NCBI GenBank assembly: GCA_016926235.1
Contig: JAFGOZ010000364.1
Span: forward strand, 1 to 15,511
DNA length: 15,511 nucleotides
Direction: 5' to 3'
Origin: Bacteroidales bacterium
GTDB lineage: Bacteria; Bacteroidota; Bacteroidia; Bacteroidales; UBA10428
Part shown: positions 1-7,845 of the stretch, piece after piece
Position numbering within the stretch: the stretch's first letter is position 1
Layout of the letters: the number at the start of each line of letters is the position of its first letter
Translations under genes and position numbers: made by a program
Notes under the pieces: model-generated
The model's input: only the letters and a program-made list of their open reading frames with translations
Databases searched by the model: none
What the model was told of the DNA's origin: nothing

Positions 1-54
1 AAACAGAAAGAATATAAAAAGGTTTATGGCAGTCAACTAACGCTTGACTTCTGA
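1..54 (+). CDS. C-terminal tail of an unidentified protein (partial)
   Basis: Frame 1 is open from the window edge and reads 17 codons to a TGA at 52-54. The peptide ends in GSQLTLDF. A strong GC-rich hairpin begins 2 bases after the stop, which is where a gene end would be expected, so I read this as the 3' end of a gene starting outside the window. The last six residues fit the bacterial beta-clamp-binding pattern QxxLxF, found at the C-termini of some DNA-repair polymerases and mismatch-repair proteins. With so few residues this could be chance. The protein cannot be identified from the window. Confidence 0.35.
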   Translation, partial: KQKEYKKVYGSQLTLDF

Positions 55-56
55 TA

Positions 57-77
57 CCTCGGGGCTCTGCCCCGGGG
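57..77 (+). terminator. GC-rich hairpin, probable terminator or REP-like palindrome
   Basis: CGGGGC (60-65), loop TCT, GCCCCG (69-74) forms a perfect 6-bp stem. It extends outwards through a T-G pair to CC/GG at 57-58 and 76-77, giving about 9 bp. It is a striking GC island in AT-rich DNA. The downstream sequence is T-rich but lacks a clean U-run, so it is a less than ideal intrinsic terminator. It could equally be a dispersed REP-type palindrome. Confidence 0.5.
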
Positions 78-186
78 TTGTTCATTATTTTATATAAAAG
101 TTTTAGTACTATGAGAAATATACTATTAAATCAATAGCATAATGTTCGAGCCTGCTGGCTTGAAAAAGAAGAGGAATTGTGGTCTA

Positions 187-600
187 CTATCTATTAACCA
201 TTTGCAACTTCAACCATTTTTCAGCTTCAGTTTCATTGGTAAACAGTCTTGTAGGCACCTTTGGCCGGCTAAATGTTAGAAAAAGATTGGCAAAATAGCT
301 CGATACTTTTGATTCGATAACAATGGCCTGTCCGGCAACATGTTCACGGTATTGTGCAGCAGCGTATTCCCTGGTTTTAGAATCGACAAAAAACATATCG
401 CGCAGATCAATAAGGTTGGCACATAACTTTGTACCGTTCCATTCATCACCCTGTTTGGTCATTTTTTCAATTGTATCCATATCAATGGTACAGTTATTAA
501 TGGCGATATACTTGTATATCTGATCATCTCCCTGCACCATTTTAATCTTGTCGTTTATTATTTTAGTTTGCATACCCGGCAATGAATTTATGCTTATCAT
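187..600 (-). CDS. STAS/SpoIIAA-like domain protein of unknown function
   Basis: This is a 137-aa soluble protein with no signal peptide or membrane segment. It resembles a family of small Bacteroidota proteins with a SpoIIAA/STAS-like fold. The centre has a conserved-looking stretch (ANLIDLRDMFFVDSKTREYA, residues about 61-80). The C-terminus has the helix that typically ends such domains (RLFTNETEAEKWL, about 118-130). Relatives of this fold act in anti-sigma antagonism, lipid binding or regulation, but nothing here identifies a ligand or partner. The gene stands alone: 169 bases separate it from the upstream regulator gene on the same strand, and no partner kinase or sigma factor is adjacent. 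The fold call is by sequence feel only; the reality of the gene is more certain than its family. Confidence 0.75.
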   Translation of the reverse strand: MISINSLPGMQTKIINDKIKMVQGDDQIYKYIAINNCTIDMDTIEKMTKQGDEWNGTKLCANLIDLRDMFFVDSKTREYAAAQYREHVAGQAIVIESKVSSYFANLFLTFSRPKVPTRLFTNETEAEKWLKLQMVNR

Positions 601-769
601 TTAATACTTAAACAAACTATTTATACTTGAATTATTTAGGATATGTTTCGTTGCATTGTTTTTTTGCCAATTATTTTTTGAGCTTAATTCGATTTGCACT
701 TCTTCGAACATATAAAAGCAGTTTAAACTATAATACAGCTAAAATGTTTCTGAAATAAAGAGTTAATTT

Positions 770-2356
770 CTATTGTTGAAGTAAAAAATTGCTCAGACTA
801 TTATCGCGTTGCAGGTTTAATTTATGACGTATCCGACTACGCATTGTTTCAATGCTATGAATCGATTTCTGGGTAATAGCAGCAATTTCTTTTGTATTTA
901 GATTTAGTTTTAAAAATGCACATAACCTGATCTCATTTTGTGAAAGCAGGGGATAATTTGAAACTATATTTCTATAGAACTCAGGATGAATGGAATTGAA
1001 ATGCTTATTGAAATCACTCCACATTACCTTATCAATTCTATCAGTCATTTCCAGTTCAGAATAAATTTGGTGTTTGTTCTTTTCAGTGTTAAAGGCTTTT
1101 AATTTATTCTTAACTGACGATAGTACAGTTTCTCTTGATGTTAGCTGTAAAGCTTGATTCAGAAGTTCACGGTTTTTGATTTCCAGTTCGTTTTCCAATA
1201 CATGATTTCGATATTTTGCAATAAAAATTTCTTTGAAGTAGTGGTCATTTAGTGCATAGGTAAACAAGATAAGTTCAATTAAAAGACCTGAAACATAGAA
1301 CATTTCTGTTTGATATTTAAAAAGTGTAAGTACAATATTTATATAGCCCATAAGTATGAGAAGGAGTGAACCGTGCATTACAATTCGCAGAAATTTGTCT
1401 GATTTTTTATAAAATACTGAAAACAGAACTATACAGATAACAGATACAATTAGATTACTCAGCCTTGATAAAATTGAAAATAGATCTAACCGAAAAAACA
1501 GCGTACTACTAATTAGTAAATTAAGCACCAATGCTGTGTATGCCATGGGTAACAATATATATTTGTCTTTTTGTTTCGTATAGTCTGAACAATGGTTTAG
1601 CATTGAATTTCGTAAAAACAGAAGGTAAAAAAACACTCCGATTATCTGAAGGCTTAAAAGCATCTGGTTTAGGTAAGGGGTGTTTGGAAAAAGAAATTTT
1701 TCGCTGAATTCGTGGTACGATGTTAGTAAAAGAGCATTTAGCAAAATGTAAATAACGAAGTACAAATAAATTCTTTGTTTTGCCACGATAAAAAGCAGGA
1801 TGTTGTATATCAGGATAAGTATGAAAAATCCCTGGATAATTCCGTAGAAAAAAATTTTCTTAGCCCGGCCAGATAAGTAATTTGAATAAGGGACAACTTT
1901 CAATGTTTTAAAATAAACTAGACTTTGAAGTTTATTTTCGATTTTAACAAGTTGGGGATGGCTACTGTGTTTAAGAATTAATTTATCGCCAAACAAATCT
2001 TTTTCGCTACCTGGAACTGAAATACCAGCGATGGCTGAAAGCTCTGTATAGGGGTAATTATATGCTTCAACCCTGGATAGCCGATCGTTTATGGTAAACA
2101 AATAATCCTGTGAAGTATCAACCAATTGAGGTTTCAGTATTAACCAGTAGTTTATCTTAGAGCTTAACTTTTCAGGAATTTTATCTGGAAGCGACAATAT
2201 TACCTCATTTTTATTGAGCATATCTGCAACATCTGTAGCTTTCAACAATTCTGTAGAATCCTGAAAAACCAGGATATTAAAACCATTCATTAATTCCTGG
2301 CCCGTAATTTTATGAAAACTATGGAGTATAATTAGAATACAGGCTAAATACCTCAT
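770..2356 (-). CDS. 7TM-DISM membrane sensor with LuxR-type HTH output
   Basis: The 528-aa protein has these parts in order: a signal peptide (1-19, ending ITGQ); an extracytoplasmic beta-rich domain (about 30-155) resembling 7TMR-DISMED2 sensor domains; seven hydrophobic segments near 168-190, 197-214, 231-248, 268-285, 299-316, 326-343 and 353-370 (7TMR-DISM type); a probable coiled coil (about 375-425); and a C-terminal DNA-binding helix-turn-helix (about 472-515, LNTKEIAAITQKSIHSIETM). It has no histidine kinase or receiver, so it looks like a one-component membrane-bound transcription regulator, a design common in Bacteroidota. The ligand is unknown; related domains are thought to sense carbohydrates or other small molecules. 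It lies 130 bases downstream of the secreted FG-GAP protein gene on the same strand. Control of that gene is possible but not shown. A 15-bp palindrome lies about 50 bases upstream of its start. Confidence 0.88.
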   Translation of the reverse strand: MRYLACILIILHSFHKITGQELMNGFNILVFQDSTELLKATDVADMLNKNEVILSLPDKIPEKLSSKINYWLILKPQLVDTSQDYLFTINDRLSRVEAYNYPYTELSAIAGISVPGSEKDLFGDKLILKHSSHPQLVKIENKLQSLVYFKTLKVVPYSNYLSGRAKKIFFYGIIQGFFILILIYNILLFIVAKQRIYLYFVIYILLNALLLTSYHEFSEKFLFPNTPYLNQMLLSLQIIGVFFYLLFLRNSMLNHCSDYTKQKDKYILLPMAYTALVLNLLISSTLFFRLDLFSILSRLSNLIVSVICIVLFSVFYKKSDKFLRIVMHGSLLLILMGYINIVLTLFKYQTEMFYVSGLLIELILFTYALNDHYFKEIFIAKYRNHVLENELEIKNRELLNQALQLTSRETVLSSVKNKLKAFNTEKNKHQIYSELEMTDRIDKVMWSDFNKHFNSIHPEFYRNIVSNYPLLSQNEIRLCAFLKLNLNTKEIAAITQKSIHSIETMRSRIRHKLNLQRDNSLSNFLLQQ

Positions 2357-2406
2357 AAATATGTTGTTTGAACAGCCATATAAAGATAGGATATCAATGA
2401 GCCAAA

Positions 2407-2421
2407 GTCAATGATATTGAC
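2407..2421. promoter_or_regulatory. 15-bp perfect palindrome upstream of the 7TM-LuxR gene
   Basis: GTCAAT-GAT-ATTGAC is an inverted repeat with 6-bp arms and a 3-bp centre. It lies 51 bases upstream of the regulator's ATG and downstream of the secreted-protein stop. Position and symmetry suit an operator for a dimeric regulator, possibly autoregulation by the LuxR-type protein. A palindrome of this size can also occur by chance in AT-rich DNA. Confidence 0.3.
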
Positions 2422-2486
2422 CTGTATTTGATTGATATATAATATGAAACATTAACCACTTAGGTGTTTTACATCTGCCAGAATTA

Positions 2487-5400
2487 TTAATTTGTAATTA
2501 GAAGTTTCAATGTACTTGAGCTTTTATTTGCAGAGACTTTTAAAAAGTACATACCTGCATCAAGATGATCTGCTTTTAGTATTATCGAGTGTTTTCCGAT
2601 GGAGTAAATGTTGTTGGCAATATTTTGAACCAGCGTACCCGACAGATTATATAAATCAATGTTTATATGTTCTTCTTTATCAGAAAAAAACTCAATATTA
2701 CATTCTGTTTGCACAGGATTTGGATAAACATGTAGCTTCAGTGAATTGTTGTCAAGCACTTTATATTGAGCAGTCCTTTCGGCATAGGAGCACTCCCTGC
2801 ATCCGGCAATCAGCAGTTTATTCCAACCCAGGTTATTGTTTTCATGTATTTCTTCAAATTCGTTGTCTGGGTCAATTTTAGCATAAATTCTTGGCGAACA
2901 TGTAATGGTGTCGGGTACTTTCCAGTTGAATGTAAAGTATTCTTCTTTATCCAGATTTTCCTCAGTTGCATCAAACATCATCACCACATCTTTAGATATA
3001 TCAGAGTTTCCATAGATATCTTCAAGCAGAATTCCGTTGCTTTCCGGATCACCCAGGTATAAGTTAAGGTGTATTCTTTCGTTGAATGTTTTAAGACTGT
3101 AATTGTGTATTCTTACAGCAATACAAACTGTATCGCCTGTTTCTGCAAGGGGTTTGATAAACTGTATATCGTTTGTTTTTTGTTTTTTCGAAAGTTTTAC
3201 ATTTTGCCCACCTTTTTCGGTAGCGTACCGCCATGGAAGTATAAAAGCCAAATCGGGTTTCTGGCCGTATTTATTTTCCCACCAATCCATATTGGCCTCA
3301 TCAAATTCGATCATATAGTCTAAAACAAGTGCACCGCATTGCGAGCGATAGATGTATGGAGTAATGAAATAGCGTGCATTATTGTCGTATTCTGCGTTAA
3401 GTCTTCCAATTACACCATCAATCTGGAATGAGTTTTTGAGCATGGTGTTGTGTGTTTTAAGTGTTGAACTTGAGAAATAGGATGACAATTCGCTGGAAAC
3501 CCCTGCCCTGAAATCGGTTGAAATTGAACCTCCAATACCAAATGCTCCTATATTGATGGTTGCCGTACCTTCAATGCCAATCTTTGTAAACAAATCGGCT
3601 CCAACTCCACATGCAAATGAAACACTGTTTCCTTCTTCTGCAATATTCTCAAAAGTGAATTTAAAACTACCATCTCCGGTATGCGAAACAGGAACTTTTG
3701 AATAATCGCATGAAATAAATTCGCTTGTTCCGTTAACCATGTCTTTGTTATTTTTACAGGATTTATATGAAAGAAGATTCCCCGATTCATGGTTGAAGAT
3801 GTATCCCGGGTGTTCCCAGGTATTACCACTGCCCCATGAAGAAACAAATTTTTCAGACTTTGGATTTAACACACCAATATAGCCAAGCTTTTCCAAGTTA
3901 AAATTATACACCGGGTAGCGGTAATAACTATAATCAAGACTTGAATACAACACAAAATCTTCGGTATATACGCTTTTACCTTCTTCGATGGTTTTACTCT
4001 GGCTAACGGCGTGATAGAATGACTTTCCGGCATCAAAATTGTTTTTTACTGAAGCTTCGAATCCTGTGCCTCCTGCTTCTGCATAAACTCTAAGGTCTGA
4101 TGAAAAACCAAAGGCATTATCAACTTCTACACTTGTTGTGGTTTCTCCACCAATTTCGGTGTTGTATGTTGAATAAAATGGCGGATTCTCATTGCTATTA
4201 AAAGCACTGCACAAATCATATGATACATTGTTAAAAACGTCGAAATGCACGGGTGGTGCATTTAAAATTACCAGGGGTTGTTGAAGATCAGAAACTGAAA
4301 ATATATCGGGAATTCCAACATAATAAACCTGGCTGTTTTCTAAATCGAAATCGCCGGTAGTTAATCCTGTAATGGTAATATTGCTTGTATTGTCAAAAGG
4401 TATATCATGGGCGGGGCCGGGTTGTTTAAGTATAATTACCTCCGGACTAATCGAATCCAGTTCGTAGATTTCTATGTTGGTATTTGTTGCTACACCGTTT
4501 AGCTGATTTATATAGTTCTGTTCAGATTTTAGTAGTATTATTTCTTTATTAAAATCAAGATTTGCAGTATCCGGGTTTAAATCAGCTACAACAAAGGTTT
4601 CGTTTCCCCTGATATCCATATTACCGGTTACAGTAAGGCCGACTTTTTTTGTAATACCGGTATGCTCCGTATTTGAAGCATAAATACAGAAATGCAAAGC
4701 ACTATTTAAAAGTATTTCATCGTAACCTGTGTTATCGAGATTTTCGCATTTTAGGCTGAGGGCAATATGCTGATTGGCCGGAGCCGTTCGCCGGGCATAA
4801 TATTCCTGGGCTACAAAATGGTTCTCAATGTTCTCTATATTACTTTCGAGGTTAAGGCCGAAGGTATTTAAAAACAGGGCATCTTTATAATAGTAATCCC
4901 AATGAGATGTAAAGGGCCAGACATCCCATACCTTAACCCAGTAATAGCAGTAGTAATTCGACCAGGCTACAGCAATTTCATCCTTATTATCAGCATCAAA
5001 ATCACCACAAGCCAACCGTATCTCGTTTAGGTGCATTCCTTTTGAAGCGGCGTAATTATCCGAAGGAGCTTGATTTGCCAAAATAATATCCTTGCTGGTT
5101 TGTTTGGAAACAATTTCATCTGTAAGTGTATCGTATTTTAGCACATACAGGTCGTATTTCGAATTAAAAATTGGAGGATCAACATCACTATTTGTTTCAT
5201 AAGGCATAGAGATATTTTTAACCATAACCATTTCATCGGTTCCATCGCCATCAACATCACCCGAATTAAAATCGAAATTAATATCCTGGTAAACAATCTC
5301 TTTATACGAGTCGAGATGAGTAATATTTAAATCATCATCGGTTTCGAACATCGAAATACAGAAAGTTTGGCCGGGTTTTCCATAGCAAAGTGCAAACTCA

Positions 5401-5879
5401 TCCTCGTGATCAGTGTCGAAATTTCCGGCACAGATTCTTATGCGCTCATAACCTGAGTTTATCAGTTCTTCATCGGAGTATTCTTTAAATTCGGTTATTT
5501 CTAAATCTTGATTAAATAGTGGAATACTTATTTTTATTCCACCCGAAGTATTATCGGTAATAGTTACTACATCGGCAATGCCGTCCCCGTTAAAATCACC
5601 CGTTGTTGATGCCGTTTTATTCCGATTGAGAAATTGCCTTTGATCAGGAGCCTCACTTGTAGTAATATCGTTTAATGTCACAGGAATATCCAATATTCCG
5701 TTGTAAGAAAAAGTATTTGCAGCATTTGTGTAGGAAAGAAATAGCTCTGATTCACCTCCTATTTTATACACATTAGTTATCGGATCAATATCCGTTTGGC
5801 CTTTCAGACCGATTAAATTGAATCCGGCAATTCCTAAAATATAAATTGCAATTTTAAAGTTTAAAAACAGGTTTCTCAT
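2487..5879 (-). CDS. Large secreted FG-GAP/VCBS-repeat protein with T9SS sorting domain
   Basis: This 1130-aa protein is probably exported and delivered to the surface or medium by the type IX secretion system. Residues 1-28 are a signal peptide. FG-GAP/VCBS-like repeats with Asp-rich calcium loops follow at about 94-105 (GDFNGDGIADVV), 152-163, 207-219 (GDVDGDGTDEMVM), 292-304 (GDFDADNKDEIAV) and 379-390, with degenerate ones near 431 and 509; together they suggest a beta-propeller. Residues about 540-890 are a long region I do not recognise. It is rich in Gly, Ser and Thr with alternating hydrophobic residues, notably 753-815. About 895-1025 resembles a CARDB/Ig-like domain (IRIHNYSLKTF, IDPDNEFEEIHENNN). 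The C-terminal about 80 residues are a type A T9SS sorting domain (VYPNP at 1051-1055, LDAGMYFLKV near 1106-1115). No catalytic motif is evident. Binding, adhesion or membrane interaction are possibilities, not conclusions. Confidence 0.88.
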   Translation of the reverse strand: MRNLFLNFKIAIYILGIAGFNLIGLKGQTDIDPITNVYKIGGESELFLSYTNAANTFSYNGILDIPVTLNDITTSEAPDQRQFLNRNKTASTTGDFNGDGIADVVTITDNTSGGIKISIPLFNQDLEITEFKEYSDEELINSGYERIRICAGNFDTDHEDEFALCYGKPGQTFCISMFETDDDLNITHLDSYKEIVYQDINFDFNSGDVDGDGTDEMVMVKNISMPYETNSDVDPPIFNSKYDLYVLKYDTLTDEIVSKQTSKDIILANQAPSDNYAASKGMHLNEIRLACGDFDADNKDEIAVAWSNYYCYYWVKVWDVWPFTSHWDYYYKDALFLNTFGLNLESNIENIENHFVAQEYYARRTAPANQHIALSLKCENLDNTGYDEILLNSALHFCIYASNTEHTGITKKVGLTVTGNMDIRGNETFVVADLNPDTANLDFNKEIILLKSEQNYINQLNGVATNTNIEIYELDSISPEVIILKQPGPAHDIPFDNTSNITITGLTTGDFDLENSQVYYVGIPDIFSVSDLQQPLVILNAPPVHFDVFNNVSYDLCSAFNSNENPPFYSTYNTEIGGETTTSVEVDNAFGFSSDLRVYAEAGGTGFEASVKNNFDAGKSFYHAVSQSKTIEEGKSVYTEDFVLYSSLDYSYYRYPVYNFNLEKLGYIGVLNPKSEKFVSSWGSGNTWEHPGYIFNHESGNLLSYKSCKNNKDMVNGTSEFISCDYSKVPVSHTGDGSFKFTFENIAEEGNSVSFACGVGADLFTKIGIEGTATINIGAFGIGGSISTDFRAGVSSELSSYFSSSTLKTHNTMLKNSFQIDGVIGRLNAEYDNNARYFITPYIYRSQCGALVLDYMIEFDEANMDWWENKYGQKPDLAFILPWRYATEKGGQNVKLSKKQKTNDIQFIKPLAETGDTVCIAVRIHNYSLKTFNERIHLNLYLGDPESNGILLEDIYGNSDISKDVVMMFDATEENLDKEEYFTFNWKVPDTITCSPRIYAKIDPDNEFEEIHENNNLGWNKLLIAGCRECSYAERTAQYKVLDNNSLKLHVYPNPVQTECNIEFFSDKEEHINIDLYNLSGTLVQNIANNIYSIGKHSIILKADHLDAGMYFLKVSANKSSSTLKLLITN

Positions 5880-6139
5880 GGCTTAATTGGGATTAAGTTT
5901 TATAAAAAGAAAAAGAATAGTAGTTACGAAAAGAAATCCGTAACCCGAGGGTAAATCACCTCACAATAACTCACATAATCCCATAAAATTTATTTTGTGA
6001 ACAATAAAATTTCACGAACCATAGAAAACAAATCGTATAAAATATTGGGATTGACTTATCGGCTAACTTTTGGTGATAAACAGGTGCAAGTCTCATATAC
6101 GAAACTTGCACAATAACATTTAGTTTTAAATAATCGGAA
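5880..6139. other. Non-coding upstream region with two short inverted repeats
   Basis: No convincing gene is present. Two small inverted repeats lie upstream of the secreted-protein start. CTTAAT/ATTAAG with a 4-base loop (5882-5897) is almost at the ATG. GTTACG/CGTAAC (5923-5944) has a 10-base loop. Either could shape the 5' leader of the minus-strand mRNA. I could not place a clear TAnnTTTG promoter box here. Confidence 0.4.
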
Positions 6140-6440
6140 CCAGGTTAGAACCACAATTCCGTAATGGTTTAAGTTCAATATCGTTCTCGCCTGGCACTTA
6201 TGAAAATGGTATTGAGGATGTAGTAGCAATAATAGCTTGAACACCTTTAACAGCATTTCTTAAACTTGGTTTGTTTCGTAAATCTCCAATAACGATTTTA
6301 ACACCTGCTTCTTTCAGTGCTTTACTTTTGCGGGGTCGGAAGTTTCGCGAACCATTGCTCTGATGGCTACATTTTTTTCTTAATATCCGGCAGATCTCAC
6401 TACCAAGCATACCTGTTGCTCCAATAATTAATTCATAGGT
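6140..6440 (-). pseudogene. Decayed NmrA/SDR-type NAD(P)-binding reductase fragment
   Basis: Reading the minus strand from about 6435 gives LIIGATGMLGSEICRIL, the dinucleotide-binding GxxGxxG start of an NmrA-like atypical short-chain dehydrogenase. Near 6370 the homologous reading shifts frame to AIRAMVRETSDPAKVK. Near 6320 it shifts back (apparently one A lost from a run) to ALKEAGVKIVIGDLRNKPSL and on to TTSSIPFS, then an in-frame TAA at 6198-6200. After the stop, the same frame still reads VPGENDIEL, which looks like continuing family sequence. No start codon lies in frame just before the GxxG motif, and the remaining two-thirds of a usual roughly 290-aa protein is missing. Two compensating frameshifts, a nonsense codon and a lost 3' part mark it as a dead remnant. 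The open frame at 6198-6410 should not be annotated as a gene. Confidence 0.8.
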
Positions 6441-6573
6441 TTGTGGATTAAGAACAAGTGAAACTACTGCCTGAAAAAGCGAAAGTCAACTGATATGGAA
6501 TTAATTAGCTATATTGTTGTTTTCTTAAATCTTTTATTTTGACTTAAAAAATTGTAAATACAGAAATAAGAAA

Positions 6574-7218
6574 ATGTATAATCAAATAAATATTATTGCT
6601 GATTATAGGGAAGTCCCATCAAAATTGCCTGAAATTCTGGAAAACATAGGTGTGAATGTAAAAAAAAGTCAGCTAAAAACAGGGGATTATATTATAAACA
6701 ATGAAATTATAATCGAAAGAAAATCGCGGGATGATTTTGTTTTATCGATAATACAGGGAAGGCTTTTCTCGCAATGTGCAAAAATGAAAAAAACAGATAA
6801 ACATATCATTCTATTAATAGAAGGAAATCCATATAATACAAAACATGATATTGACAGGCAGGCCATAAAAGGAGCACTAATATCAGTTTCTTTATGCTGG
6901 CAAATACCCATTATTTATTCAACTGATGTTAAAGACTCAGCTCATACAATAATTATGGCAGCCAAACAGCTATTAAAAGAAAATTTTACATATTTTAAAA
7001 GATCCGGGAATTCAAAGAATTTGAAGAAAAAAGCAATCTGTTTTCTACAGGGTTTACCATCTGTTGGGCCGGTTTTAGCCAAAGCATTGCTGGAAAAATT
7101 CGATACAATTGAAAATGTTATTTTAGCTGATGATGAAGAATTACTTGAAATTGAAGGTTTGGGAAAAAAGAAAGTTAAATTAATTCGTGAGTTTTTAAGT
7201 GTTTCTTTCTTGAGATAA
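6574..7218 (+). CDS. XPF/ERCC4-family structure-specific nuclease with helix-hairpin-helix domain
   Basis: This 214-aa protein has an ERCC4 nuclease domain (about 5-135) followed by a tandem helix-hairpin-helix DNA-binding domain (about 155-212). Catalytic elements are visible: D10 in ADYRE, D38 in TGDYI, and the hallmark ERK...D motif at 48-54 (ERKSRDD). The C-terminus has two hairpins (LQGLPSVGPVLAKALLEKF and LEIEGLGKKKVKLI). This is the layout of the short archaeal XPF and the nuclease half of Hef/Mus81-type enzymes, which cut branched DNA 3'-flap and fork structures. There is no helicase domain. Such proteins are standard in archaea and eukaryotes but patchy in bacteria, so horizontal acquisition is plausible. 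No repair genes adjoin it; it sits between two pseudogenes. The ATG at 6574 leaves the domain complete. Confidence 0.88.
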   Translation: MYNQINIIADYREVPSKLPEILENIGVNVKKSQLKTGDYIINNEIIIERKSRDDFVLSIIQGRLFSQCAKMKKTDKHIILLIEGNPYNTKHDIDRQAIKGALISVSLCWQIPIIYSTDVKDSAHTIIMAAKQLLKENFTYFKRSGNSKNLKKKAICFLQGLPSVGPVLAKALLEKFDTIENVILADDEELLEIEGLGKKKVKLIREFLSVSFLR

Positions 7219-7284
7219 GGAGTCCAAAAGTGAGTTGATATTTTTTTCAAGGGCCTTAACAAGCTATTATGAATCCTGTTTCTT

Positions 7285-7419
7285 TTAATCTTCTTTGCAC
7301 ATATTAGTTTTGTAGCCTTTCCCGGTAAACTTCTCAATAGGTTTTTTGCAACCACATATTTTGCAATAGTGTCCTAATTATTTACCATTTTCTTCTTCTA
7401 TACTTTTCTTTTTTGCCAT
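7285..7419 (-). pseudogene. Broken small zinc-ribbon-like gene with in-frame stop
   Basis: From ATG at 7419, preceded by an AGAGGA Shine-Dalgarno-like box, the frame reads MAKKKSIEEENGK and then a TAA at 7378-7380. It continues in the same frame as LGHYCKICGCKKPIEKF and TGKGYKTNMCKED to a second TAA at 7285-7287. The second part carries CxxC (CKIC) and a later single Cys. It resembles short Bacteroidota proteins with HYCxxCG...PNEKFSGKGH...CKxC, presumably zinc-binding. Here the last Cys of the expected CxxC pair is replaced (CKED) and the reading is interrupted, so the gene is probably inactivated. The two halves are too short for standard gene finders. A sequencing error at the TAA is the main alternative; readthrough is less likely. 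Confidence 0.6.
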
Positions 7420-7467
7420 TCCTCTTTAAAGTCTCACTATGGCAAAATTTAATTTTCTGTTTATTAA

Positions 7468-7500
7468 CAAAAAAACCCTGCCTAAGCCGGGTTCTTTTTA
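7468..7500 (-). terminator. Intrinsic terminator of the small lipoprotein gene
   Basis: On the minus strand AACCC and GGGTT pair (7493-7489 with 7478-7474) around a 10-base loop, followed by a run of seven Ts. On the + strand the arm is likewise followed by TTCTTTTT, so it may work in both directions. It lies about 30 bases after the lipoprotein stop. Confidence 0.75.
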
Positions 7501-7527
7501 ACTAACTCTTACCTCAATGAGCCACGA

Positions 7528-7728
7528 TTAATTAGCCAAACTGCTGTCCGATTTTACTTCCAAGGTATCAGCTTCTGTTGAGACGGTGTCAATATTCACT
7601 TCCTGAATAACATCTTCAACTTGTTTAAGAGAATCGACATTTTCCTGATTCTCGCTGGTAGTCCCTGTTTTACACGAACTCAATGCAATAGCAAATAAAA
7701 ATACGATGGGGATGACTACTTTTTTCAT
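7528..7728 (-). CDS. Small lipoprotein of unknown function
   Basis: This 66-aa protein has a lipoprotein signal peptide: MKKVV start, hydrophobic core IPIVFLFAIA, lipobox LSSC with Cys19 as the lipidated residue. The mature part is about 48 residues, acidic (Glu/Asp-rich), Ser/Thr-rich and without recognisable domains. It is divergent to the two-component regulator gene. Its promoter carries the same paired CTTTAG boxes as that gene and the calcium exchanger operon, so it is probably a target of that regulator. A role as an envelope accessory or stress lipoprotein is inference. A clear terminator follows, indicating a single-gene transcript. Confidence 0.8.
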   Translation of the reverse strand: MKKVVIPIVFLFAIALSSCKTGTTSENQENVDSLKQVEDVIQEVNIDTVSTEADTLEVKSDSSLAN

Positions 7729-7775
7729 ACTACGTTTATTTTATGTTTATTGTGCCAAAAAACTATAATCGAGGA

Positions 7776-7810
7776 TAAAAGTAAAACCCAATACTAAAGC
7801 AATTCTAAAG
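7776..7810 (-). promoter_or_regulatory. Regulated promoter of the lipoprotein gene (paired CTTTAG boxes)
   Basis: Read on the minus strand: CTTTAG (7810-7805), 5 bases, CTTTAG (7799-7794), 10 bases, then TACTTTTA (7783-7776), close to the Bacteroidota -7 consensus TAnnTTTG. The two boxes start 11 bp apart and the second starts exactly 16 bp before the -7 element, as in the two + strand promoters at 7846 and 9992. Predicted transcription gives a leader of about 40 nt. Confidence 0.65.
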
Positions 7811-7845
7811 TTTTTAATTGACTGGCAAATTTATGAGAGTCGATT

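Noticed and set aside
3548..3847. 99-aa open frame inside the secreted-protein gene
   Set aside because: It is same-strand, out of frame with a clear 1130-aa gene, and has no signals of its own.
6056..6256. 66-aa minus-strand open frame overlapping the NmrA remnant
   Set aside because: It is in a different frame from the homologous reading, has low-complexity Leu/His content and no family resemblance; it is a by-product of the pseudogene.
6942..7355. 137-aa minus-strand open frame under the nuclease gene
   Set aside because: It lies mostly antisense to the ERCC4/HhH coding region, and its Lys/Ser-rich composition is that of a shadow frame.
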